From contig NZ_VWWJ01000002.1 in assembly GCF_011753055.1 (NCBI RefSeq), positions 186,001-250,000 of the forward strand: a stretch of DNA of 64,000 bases. The letters are read 5' to 3'. Source of the stretch: Burkholderia sp. Ax-1719. GTDB taxonomy: Bacteria > Pseudomonadota > Gammaproteobacteria > Burkholderiales > Burkholderiaceae. The position numbers and the translations under genes are program-made. Positions 6,828 to 14,381 of this stretch are shown here, piece after piece; positions within the stretch are counted from its first letter, which is position 1, and each line of letters starts with the position of its first letter. Under the pieces are notes generated by a model. The model was not told the origin of the DNA, did no database searches, and saw only the letters and a list, made by a program, of their open reading frames with translations.

Positions 6828-9440
6828 ATGAGAGCCATTGCAGGGGGCGCCCGCCTGGTGATGCAGCGGATCCGCGACGCTTATCACGTCTCGGACTACA
6901 GCGTGCTTGCCGTCGGCGTGATTGGAACATTCGGACACCCGCTTTACTGGGTCTGGTGGACCTTTATCGATCCGCAGCCGAACGAGAGCGCGCTGATGCG
7001 CCTGATCGGTTCGCTTGCGAGCCTGCTCCTGCTATTGCGCCGCTTCTGGCCGGCTTCGCTCAAACGCTTCCTGCCCTGGTATTACTTCGGAACGGTGGCG
7101 TATTCGCTGCCGTTCTTCTTCACGTATTACCTGCTTGCCGGTCATTACTCGATGCTCTGGTCGATGGCCGAACTGGGCATGGTTTTTTTCCTGATTGCGA
7201 TCTTCCCTTCGTATATCGCCTTGACGGTCAATCTGGCCATCGGCATAGGGTTAGCAATCGTTTGCATCGCAGTGGTCGATCCGTCGGCGCTGCAGGTGGA
7301 TTCGCATCTGCTGCTTTACGTTTATCTGCCGGTGTTCGCCTTCGGCATCTGCGCGGGCATCACCTTCAGCCATAGCAATATGAAGGGCATTACCGCGCAG
7401 GCGAAAAGCGAGGCGCTGCGCGCGCTGGCGGGCACCATCGCGCACGAGATGCGCAACCCGCTGAGCCAGTTGCGTTACGTGCTCGATCGTATCGACGATG
7501 GGCTCTCGGGCATGGACGCGTCGCGCGACTCGCCAGCGCAGACCTCAGGCAATATGGCGTCGCTTTCGCAGCATCTCGCGCATGGCCAGATCGCCATCGA
7601 CCGCGGGCTGCGCATCATCGCCATGACGCTCGACGAAGTGAGCGCCAAACCACTGCGCGCCGACAAGGTCAGCTATCTGAGTGCCGCCGCGACCACGCGC
7701 AAGGCGCTCGACGAATATGGTTTCAACGATGCCAAAGAGCGCGGCCGCGTTTCGCTGGTCGTGATCGAGGATTTTATTTTCGGCGTGGATGAAACGGTTT
7801 ATCTGTTCACGCTGTTCAACCTGATTCGCAACGCCTTGCACCACATGAGCACGCGTAAAACGGCGAAGCTGACGATTACCGTGGATCAGCACGTCGTGAC
7901 CGTGCATGACACCGGGCCGGGCATCGCGCCCGAAGCCATGGCGCATCTCTTCGCGCCGTTCCGCACGCACGGCAACGCGGCCGGTACGGGGCTGGGCCTG
8001 GCGTATTGCCAGCGCGCAATGCGCTCGTTCGGCGGCACCATTACGTGCGAATCGGAAGTCGATAAATTCACGCAGTTCACGCTGTCGTTTCCGCCGATTG
8101 CCGAAAGCAAGGTGGCGGATCAGCGCCAGCAGGTGCTCGCGCGCGCAGCGGAGTTTTTCGCGGGCAAGCGCGTGCTGATCGTCGATGACGACGAGAGCCA
8201 GCGCTCGCGCGCCGCGCTGGCGTTCACGGGCGTGCATGCGCTCGTGAGCGAAGCCGAAAGCGGCGAAGCGGCGATTGCGATGTTGCAGGAAGGCCCGACG
8301 ATCGACCTCGTCATCATGGATATCAACATGCCGGGCATCGACGGCTACACGGCCACCGAGGCGATCCGCGAGGGCGGTCACGAGACCAACGCCAATGTGC
8401 CCATCGTCGCGTGGTCGGTCGAACCGCCGGGCGTCGCCGCCATGCTGGCGCGCAACGCGGGCATGGACGACATGATCAGCAAATCCAGCAGCGCAATCGA
8501 ATTCCTCACCTCGCTGCAGTCGATCATGGAAAGCGGCGCGCGCAACAGCAAACGTGCGCGCTTCGACGGCTTCGCGGGCCGTCTGATCGTGCTCGCCGAC
8601 GACGATACCTATAGCCGTTTGATCGCCAAGAGCTACCTGGAACGCTGCGGCGCGGAAGTGCTGGAAGCGGAACACGGCCAGCAGGTGCTCGACCTGCTGA
8701 AGACCGGCAGGACGGTGGATGCGGTCGTGGTCGACCTGAATATGCCGGGGATGGGCGGGCTGGAAACGGCGCGTCTGATCCGCAAGATGGAGGGCGCACA
8801 TGCGAAGCTGCCGATTGTCGCGCTCACCGGTCAGTCCGATGTCGATGCCTTGCGCGCCTGTCTCGCGGCGGGCATGAACGAAGTGATGGTCAAGCCGGTG
8901 CGGGTGGGGGCGCTTTACGCCAGCCTCTCGCGACAGTTCGCGCACACGCGCGGGACCAGTGGGCGGGCCAGGACCAGTGCGCCGCAGCCGCCCGTGGCGC
9001 GGAAGGCGGCGAACGCGCCGAAAGCACCTTCGGCGCCCATCGCCGAAGCCGCCCAGGTTGCGGACGAGGATCTGCTCGACGCCCTGCAACTGGACGAACT
9101 GGCCTCGCTTGGCTTGCTCGACCCGAGCTTTCTCAAAGGCATCGCGCAGATTCGCACGCTGATCGGCGAAATCGGCACCCACGCCCGCGCGCAGGATGGC
9201 CGCGCGCTGCACCACTCGATGCACATTCTGCTGGGCGTGAGCGGGAATATCGGTGCGAAGGCCTTGCACAGCTTCGCGCGGCGGCTCTATCCGGAGATGC
9301 AGGAAGGCAGCGTGCCGACGGAAGCGGGCTGGCTGGAAGCGCTCACCACGCTGGGAACCCGCTCGGCGGATGCGTTGCAGGCTTACTTCGTGGTGGTGAC
9401 GGGATTCGGCGACTCGCGGCGCTCGTTCGCGGACGATTGA
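6828..9440 (+). CDS. CqsS/LqsS/PhcS-like hybrid histidine kinase with two receivers and HPt
   Basis: This 870-residue protein starts with about six membrane helices (residues 25-182). They resemble CqsS, the kinase sensing the Vibrio CAI-1 ketone, in the opening GxxGxPxYxxxW pattern, the LPFFFTY segment and the placement of helices. The cytoplasmic part is HisKA with His206 (AGTIAHEMRNPL), then HATPase with Asn335, the DTGPGIAP box at 361 and GTGLGL at 386. REC1 follows with Asp498, then REC2 with Asp636 and Lys689, an Ala/Pro-rich linker (about 705-745), and an HPt domain with His799 (HILLGVSGNIGA). REC1 has SKSS where KP is usual and may be atypical. An AGAGAG ribosome site precedes the ATG. 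It is probably co-transcribed with the ketosynthase and likely senses its product. Confidence 0.92.
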   Translation: MRAIAGGARLVMQRIRDAYHVSDYSVLAVGVIGTFGHPLYWVWWTFIDPQPNESALMRLIGSLASLLLLLRRFWPASLKRFLPWYYFGTVAYSLPFFFTYYLLAGHYSMLWSMAELGMVFFLIAIFPSYIALTVNLAIGIGLAIVCIAVVDPSALQVDSHLLLYVYLPVFAFGICAGITFSHSNMKGITAQAKSEALRALAGTIAHEMRNPLSQLRYVLDRIDDGLSGMDASRDSPAQTSGNMASLSQHLAHGQIAIDRGLRIIAMTLDEVSAKPLRADKVSYLSAAATTRKALDEYGFNDAKERGRVSLVVIEDFIFGVDETVYLFTLFNLIRNALHHMSTRKTAKLTITVDQHVVTVHDTGPGIAPEAMAHLFAPFRTHGNAAGTGLGLAYCQRAMRSFGGTITCESEVDKFTQFTLSFPPIAESKVADQRQQVLARAAEFFAGKRVLIVDDDESQRSRAALAFTGVHALVSEAESGEAAIAMLQEGPTIDLVIMDINMPGIDGYTATEAIREGGHETNANVPIVAWSVEPPGVAAMLARNAGMDDMISKSSSAIEFLTSLQSIMESGARNSKRARFDGFAGRLIVLADDDTYSRLIAKSYLERCGAEVLEAEHGQQVLDLLKTGRTVDAVVVDLNMPGMGGLETARLIRKMEGAHAKLPIVALTGQSDVDALRACLAAGMNEVMVKPVRVGALYASLSRQFAHTRGTSGRARTSAPQPPVARKAANAPKAPSAPIAEAAQVADEDLLDALQLDELASLGLLDPSFLKGIAQIRTLIGEIGTHARAQDGRALHHSMHILLGVSGNIGAKALHSFARRLYPEMQEGSVPTEAGWLEALTTLGTRSADALQAYFVVVTGFGDSRRSFADD

Positions 9441-10648
9441 AGCGGCTCGGCGGCTGCCACTGTTGCGGCTGCGGCGGGCGCATTGTGTTCGCCGAAGCTC
9501 ATGGTCACGGTGGTGCCTTCGCCCCAGGTCGATTCGATCTTCAGGCCGCCGCGCAGGGAGCGCATGACGCGATTGCAGAAGATCATCCCCATGCCGTGGC
9601 CGCCGTCCTGCGCGTGCGTGGTCACGGGGTCGCGCAGCAGGCGCGCCTGGACCTCGGGCGGGATGCCCGTGCCGTTGTCGTGCACGCGGATTTCCGGTGC
9701 CGACCCGCCGACGATCTCGATACGCAACGCCGGAGCAGCGGTATGCGCCAGCGCGCGCAACGCATTGGCGAGCAGCGAGGACAGCACCAGCACCACGCAA
9801 TTGGGCATGGAGTGCACGACGAAGTCCGACTTGAGATCCACGCTGATCCAGTCGCGTTGCGAGGCGGAGAACGGCCAGCTGTCGAGCAGCGCAGAAACCA
9901 GTTTGGTGGCGGTGGCGTCGCGCCCGCTTTCCGGCGCGAGCGACGCGGTGCTCGAACTCTTGTTGAGCGTGTCCCAGAACGACGAAATCAGCGCCATGCA
10001 GTACTGCGCGTTATTCAGCATCAGCGTGGCGGCCTGCGCGATGTCGGCCTGACTCGTGGGCGCATTCAGATCGGCGACATTGTTCTGGACGTTGCCCGCG
10101 AACAGCGCAATGGTGGCAAGCGGCGTATTCAGTTCGTGAGCGAGAAACGCCAGCGTCTCGTTCATCGCCAGCAGGCGTTGCTGATGCGCTTCGCGCTCGC
10201 CGTGTCGGGATAGCGCTTCGCGCACCACGCCGCGAATCGCGCTCACGCGCAGCGGCTTCTCCAGCACGCGGAACACATTCCCCGAATTCACGGTTTGCAG
10301 CAGCATGTCCTTGTCCGCATAGGCGGTCACCAGAATGCCGACGATATGCGGATAGCGCTTCGCCGCTTCGCCGAGCAGGCTCGCGCCGTCGTCGGTGGGC
10401 ATGCGGAAATCGGTGACGAGCACGGCGATTTCCGCGTGATGGCGCGCGAGAATCGCCATGGCTTCTTCGGCGTTGCGTGCGAGATGGACAGGCCAGGTGC
10501 CATCGATTGCCCGCTCGAAATGGACGCGCGACAGCTCGTCGTCGTCGACGAACAGAATGGAGAGCGGCGCAGCGGAAGGCTGGGTCATCGTGGTCCCGGT
10601 CGATGAGCGTTTGTCATTGATGGCTCGCGGGGCCCGTGCCTTACTCAT
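9383..10648 (-). CDS. PhcR-like receiver-histidine kinase
   Basis: The protein has a receiver domain at its N-terminus (ILFVDDDELS near residue 31, phospho-acceptor Asp80 in TDFRMP, Lys131 in LEKPL). A HisKA helix follows with His171 (LAHELNTPL), and then a HATPase with HDNGTGIPPE and GHGMGMIF. Receiver-then-kinase order without a sensor is the layout of PhcR of the Ralstonia PhcBSR system. It converges on the CqsS-like kinase and their 3' ends overlap by 58 bases on opposite strands. It probably receives phosphate from that kinase's HPt. The start is uncertain: ATG 10648 has GAGAA upstream, whereas ATG 10588 gives a shorter 401-residue form starting MTQPSAAPL. Confidence 0.87.
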   Translation of the reverse strand: MSKARAPRAINDKRSSTGTTMTQPSAAPLSILFVDDDELSRVHFERAIDGTWPVHLARNAEEAMAILARHHAEIAVLVTDFRMPTDDGASLLGEAAKRYPHIVGILVTAYADKDMLLQTVNSGNVFRVLEKPLRVSAIRGVVREALSRHGEREAHQQRLLAMNETLAFLAHELNTPLATIALFAGNVQNNVADLNAPTSQADIAQAATLMLNNAQYCMALISSFWDTLNKSSSTASLAPESGRDATATKLVSALLDSWPFSASQRDWISVDLKSDFVVHSMPNCVVLVLSSLLANALRALAHTAAPALRIEIVGGSAPEIRVHDNGTGIPPEVQARLLRDPVTTHAQDGGHGMGMIFCNRVMRSLRGGLKIESTWGEGTTVTMSFGEHNAPAAAATVAAAEPLQSSANERRESPNPVTTTK

Positions 10649-10759
10649 GGTGTTCTCGTGCGCATCACCTATGCGTGGCGAGTCGGATGGAGGCGGACGG
10701 GCGGGCGAGCCTGCTATTGAGTGGAATGATAGCCTGGCGAACGCCAGACCCTCGCTCAA

Positions 10760-10798
10760 AGACAAGCCATGCCGCCTCAAACGGGGCGGCATGGCGGA
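10760..10798 (-). terminator. Intrinsic terminator of the PRC-barrel gene
   Basis: GCCATGCCGCC (10766-10776) and its exact reverse complement (10785-10795) form an 11-base-pair stem with an 8-base loop. On the minus strand it is followed by TTGTCTTT. It lies 40 bases beyond the PRC-barrel stop. Confidence 0.7.
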
Positions 10799-10835
10799 CC
10801 CTTCTTTACAGCTTTACAGCATGGGACGATGCAAA

Positions 10836-11312
10836 TTAATGATGGCCCAGATCGTCGCGCGGGGCCACGACGGGATCGACGCCCTCCCAATACGGCTCGC
10901 TGCCGTAATAAGCGTGGACCGTGCTGCCCCATTTGGCGTCGGCCATCGACGGCCACTGATCCTTATCGAAACCTGGCGCACTGCGCACGCGTTCCGCCGA
11001 CACATTCAGCAGGAAGCACTTGCGGCTCGTGTCGAGCGTGAGCGCATTCCAGGGAATGGCCAGCAGCTTGTCGCCGATGCCGAGAAAGCCGCCGCTCGAC
11101 ATCACCACATAAGCGATACGACCGCTTTGCACGTCGAGCATGATGTCCTTGACCTTGCCGATTTCTTCGCCATCCGAACTAAGGATCTTGTCGCTATCCA
11201 GCGTGCTGGCGGCCATCACATCGGGGCCGGGACCGGCAGCCGTGGATGCGCCCTTGCCGACGATGCGCGCGCCATTGCCGGTAGGCATGGGATTGGGTGT
11301 AAAGGTAGGCAT
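10836..11312 (-). CDS. PRC-barrel domain protein
   Basis: This 158-residue protein has one PRC-barrel domain at about residues 35-105 (DKILSSDGEEIGKVKDIMLD, then GRIAYVVMSSGGFLGIGDK). PRC-barrel proteins of this size in beta-proteobacteria are soluble or surface-associated and often stress-induced; the molecular role is not established. The start at 11312 follows a strong AAGGAG site. The N-terminal 35 residues are Pro/Gly-rich and probably disordered. It has its own terminator downstream, so it is likely monocistronic. Confidence 0.85.
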   Translation of the reverse strand: MPTFTPNPMPTGNGARIVGKGASTAAGPGPDVMAASTLDSDKILSSDGEEIGKVKDIMLDVQSGRIAYVVMSSGGFLGIGDKLLAIPWNALTLDTSRKCFLLNVSAERVRSAPGFDKDQWPSMADAKWGSTVHAYYGSEPYWEGVDPVVAPRDDLGHH

Positions 11313-11436
11313 GACCGTCTCCTTGCGTGAGGCACTCCGTTGGGTTCGGCCGGACCTGGCGGCCCGGCCGTCGTGCCTTCTGTAGCGCAATGTGCGTGCC
11401 GCAAGGAGGGGCGGCGACGCAGCGTGAGAGCGAGGG

Positions 11437-11670
11437 TCAGCCGACCGGCGTTTCGCCCTCGCCGGATTGCTTGCCCGGACGGTCCGCGGGCGATTGCTTG
11501 CGATCTTCGTCGTGACGTTCAGGCATCTTGCTACGCGCGTCGTCGTTATGCTGCGCGGTTTTCGGGTGACGCATCGCTTCTTCGTGCGCCCTGGTTTCGC
11601 TGCTCTTTTCTTCTTCTGGCTGCGTGTTTTGCGGCTTTTGCTCGCTTTGCTGCCCGGTGTTCGCGTTCAT
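11437..11670 (-). CDS. Small, highly charged hypothetical protein
   Basis: This 77-residue protein starts at an ATG preceded by AGAGGGAG. It is almost devoid of hydrophobic residues and rich in Glu, Gln, Lys, Arg and Pro, so it should be intrinsically disordered. Similar small hydrophilic proteins in Burkholderia relatives are linked to desiccation or stationary-phase stress, but that is only an analogy. It sits between the PRC-barrel gene and motB on the same strand. Confidence 0.6.
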   Translation of the reverse strand: MNANTGQQSEQKPQNTQPEEEKSSETRAHEEAMRHPKTAQHNDDARSKMPERHDEDRKQSPADRPGKQSGEGETPVG

Positions 11671-11751
11671 GGCATCGCTCCCTCTGAAGTCCACCGGATT
11701 GGCCCGGTCGATGCCATTCAGCTCCGCAAGGACTGCGCCCGCCCGATGGCG

Positions 11752-12780
11752 TCATGAGGCCGTGCCGGCCTTCGCGCCTGGCGCGGCGCTGGTGCCCACG
11801 GTGATGCCGGCGTTCGGGGCAGTGGTTTTGATGGGGTTCGCGGCCGTGTTCGGAGCCGGCGCAATCGGCGTCTGACCTGAACCCGCGCCCGCAGTGAGAT
11901 GTCCCGCGTTCTGGAAGAACGCCCGCTCCGCCGCCTTGTTCATCACCAGAATGCTGATGCGCCGGTTCAGCGCGCTATCGGAGTCGCCTTTATCGAGCGG
12001 CAAAACATCCGCCAGACCGCGCACCTGCAGCAAGCGGTCTTCACGCAGATGTCCGGCCACCAGCGCGCGCCGCGCCGCATTGGCGCGCTCGCTCGACAAT
12101 TCCCAGTTCGAATAGCCTGCCAGTCCGCCCGAATACGGCACCGAATCCGTATGACCGGCAATCGACACGCCGCTGTCCACGTCGTTCAGCGCGCTGCCGA
12201 TCTCGACGAGAATCGCGTAAGCGTAGTCCTCCAGCTTCGCGCTGCCGGTCGCGAACATCGGCCGCTTGAGCGAATCGACGACTTCGATACGCAGGCCCTC
12301 GTCGGTGATGGTGACGCGGATCTGGTCCTTGAACGCGCTCAGTGCGGGCTTTTGCTCGATCAGCGCCGAAAGCCGCGCCTTGAGTTCCGCGAGGCGCGCC
12401 TTGTCGGCGCTCTCGCCGGGCGCAAGCGAGACGGCGCGCGTGGCCGCAGGCTGCGCGTTCGCGCCGCCCACGGCGGGCAGCTTGTTCGACAGATCGTGGC
12501 CGCCGCCGTTGATGATGCTCGGGCTGGGATTCGCCGAATTGGGCTTGCCGCCCAGCATGCTCGAAAGCGGCGTGTTGAAGTACTTTTCGATGCCGTCGCG
12601 GTCGTATTGCGAAGTCGATCCCAGCAGCCACATCAGCAGGAAGAACGCCATCATCGCCGTGACGAAGTCGGCGTAGGCGATCTTCCATGCGCCGCCGTGA
12701 TGGGCGTCGTGACCGCCTTTCTTCACGCGGCGCACGATGACCGGGGGCTTGCTGCTCTGGCTGTCCTGCGCGCCTGCCAT
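11752..12780 (-). CDS. motB: Flagellar motor stator protein MotB
   Basis: This 342-residue protein has the MotB layout: a short cytoplasmic tail, one membrane helix with the proton-channel Asp38 in WKIAYADFVTAMMAFFLLMW, a plug/linker, and a C-terminal OmpA-like peptidoglycan-binding domain. SIAGHTDSVPY and NWELSSERANAARR mark that last domain. With MotA it forms the proton-driven stator that turns the flagellum. It is 60 bases downstream of motA on the same strand. The Ala/Pro-rich tail after about residue 305 is longer than in E. coli MotB. Confidence 0.97.
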   Translation of the reverse strand: MAGAQDSQSSKPPVIVRRVKKGGHDAHHGGAWKIAYADFVTAMMAFFLLMWLLGSTSQYDRDGIEKYFNTPLSSMLGGKPNSANPSPSIINGGGHDLSNKLPAVGGANAQPAATRAVSLAPGESADKARLAELKARLSALIEQKPALSAFKDQIRVTITDEGLRIEVVDSLKRPMFATGSAKLEDYAYAILVEIGSALNDVDSGVSIAGHTDSVPYSGGLAGYSNWELSSERANAARRALVAGHLREDRLLQVRGLADVLPLDKGDSDSALNRRISILVMNKAAERAFFQNAGHLTAGAGSGQTPIAPAPNTAANPIKTTAPNAGITVGTSAAPGAKAGTAS

Positions 12781-12840
12781 GTCGTTCTCCTGAACTTCCT
12801 GTTTTGCCGCCTGAGGCGGTATTCGATCAGATATCGGGGC

Positions 12841-13710
12841 CTAGGCGGCCTTGGGCGACTTGGTCGCACGCACGGTTTCGTCGAGTTCCTTGAAGCTCGG
12901 GCGATCCGCCGTGAAGAGCACCTTGCGGCCGAATTCCACCGCCACGGGCGGCGCATAGCCCGCCAGCGAGGCCAGCAGCACGGCCTTGACGCACTGGAAC
13001 GGCTTGGAGGCGGCGCGGCCCTTGGCGTTGAGCAGATCGGCGATCGGGCCGACAAAGCCGTACGCCAGCAGAATGCCGAGGAAGGTGCCTACCAGCGCCC
13101 CGGCGATCATCTCTCCGAGCACGGCGGGCGGCTGGCCCACCGAACCCATCGTATGCACCACGCCCATCACGGCCGCCACGATGCCAAAGGCGGGCAGGCC
13201 GTCAGCCATCTTCTGGATCGCGTTGGGCGCGACCGAGACTTCCGAGTGGTGCGTCTCCAGTTCCTCGTCCATCAGATCCTGCATTTCGATGGGGTTCACG
13301 TTGCCGCTCGACATCATGCGCAGGTAGTCGACGATAAAGTCGAGCAGATGATGATCGGCCAGCACGCGCTCGTATTTCTGGAACAGCGGGCTGCTTTCGG
13401 GCGCTTCGATATCGGCTTCGAGCGCCATCATGCCTTCCTTGCGCGCCTTCTGAAGCAGCTCATAAAGCAGGGCGATCAGTTCGAGATACTGCGCCTTGGT
13501 ATAGCCGCCGCCCTTGAAACAGGTGGGCAACGCCTTGAGCGTCTTGCCCAGCGTTGCGCGCGGATTACTCACCACGAACGCGCCCAGCGCTGCGCCAAAA
13601 ATGCATAGCAGTTCGAACGGTTGCACGAGTGCGGGCAAATGACCGCCCACGCCCACGAAACTTCCGATCACCGATCCGAGGACCACGATCCAGCCGATTG
13701 CGACGAACAT
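12841..13710 (-). CDS. motA: Flagellar motor stator protein MotA
   Basis: This 289-residue protein has four membrane helices. The cytoplasmic loop holds the torque-generating charged residues, and the signature DGLPAFGIVAAVMGVVHTMG near residues 170-190 contains the conserved Pro of the proton path. It forms the stator complex with MotB. The start MFVAIGWIVVLGSVIG matches the family N-terminus exactly. No flhDC or che genes are in the window, so motAB heads or interrupts a larger motility cluster elsewhere. I found no clear sigma-28 promoter in the 670 bases upstream. Confidence 0.97.
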   Translation of the reverse strand: MFVAIGWIVVLGSVIGSFVGVGGHLPALVQPFELLCIFGAALGAFVVSNPRATLGKTLKALPTCFKGGGYTKAQYLELIALLYELLQKARKEGMMALEADIEAPESSPLFQKYERVLADHHLLDFIVDYLRMMSSGNVNPIEMQDLMDEELETHHSEVSVAPNAIQKMADGLPAFGIVAAVMGVVHTMGSVGQPPAVLGEMIAGALVGTFLGILLAYGFVGPIADLLNAKGRAASKPFQCVKAVLLASLAGYAPPVAVEFGRKVLFTADRPSFKELDETVRATKSPKAA

Positions 13711-14381
13711 GATGTTTCCTTGTTTTCCCGTGAATCAAACAGAGAAGCGGCGCGTCTCAGGCGCGGCGCGTGCGATGGCGCGCCAGCAGGCGGCGCGTCG
13801 CAAAGTTGGTGGCGGCGCCCGCATGACGTGCGCACAGCACGCCAGCGCGACGGGCGCGCGGCGCTGCACTGGCAGCGCGCGGCCGGCTGCCCGCAAGACG
13901 GGCGGCGCTGGCAAACGGATGGCGAAGAGTAATTTTTACTGCCTGTTCGGGTGTTTTCATGATGCTTTTGCTAAAGAACCGTGGCCTGCTTTACGGCGGC
14001 GCATCATATTGCTGAAGCCATTCGAAAGATTTTTTTGCAGGGAGCGATGCGGAATTTTTTGCAGCTTAATTCGGTATCCGAATAAATTGGCTGCGTCTTG
14101 GAGAGCGCAAAAGTGTCTGAAATCAAGGCTCCGTCAGGGCGCGATCCGACCAAACGCGACGACGCTCGACTGCCGTCAATCGCACGCTCGTGCGCTTATT
14201 AAAACGTTTGCGCGCGCGATGAGGGTTTTCAGCTAAGTGCGACGCCTGGGGTAAAAATTGCCTGAAAGATGCCGTAAACAAGAGCAAGGCGAGGAGCAAC
14301 ATTGCGCAGCGCCTCATGATGAACTCCCGCGCGCAGCGCATCGCGCGCCGATTCCGCCATGATTAGGGCCTGGATCACCGA
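13711..14381. other. Divergent intergenic region between motA and the GGDEF gene
   Basis: About 670 bases separate two divergent genes and must hold both promoters. The half next to motA (13750-13930) is very GC-rich and gives only Arg/Ala-rich frames. The middle (13930-14110) is AT-richer, with several runs of A and T, and is the likeliest promoter zone. A 64-codon frame (14317 to 14123, minus strand) starts MRRCAMLLLALLLF after a GGGAG sequence and could encode a tiny secreted or membrane peptide, but its Arg-rich tail argues against it. Confidence 0.5.

Noticed and set aside
7545..9800. 751-codon open frame on the minus strand opposite the sensor kinase
   Set aside because: It is antisense to a clear kinase, is extremely Arg/His/Ala-rich and has no family motif. 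Long shadow frames are normal at this GC content.
11899..13608. 569-codon plus-strand frame opposite motA and motB
   Set aside because: It mirrors two undoubted genes and its product is Arg/His-rich without domains.
13757..13960. 67-codon minus-strand frame upstream of motA
   Set aside because: Arg/Ala low-complexity product in very GC-rich DNA, no ribosome site, no recognisable pattern.
14123..14317. 64-codon minus-strand frame starting with a hydrophobic helix
   Set aside because: A GGGAG site and hydrophobic start are suggestive, but the rest is Arg-rich and unlike a folded or secreted domain; noted only in the intergenic entry.
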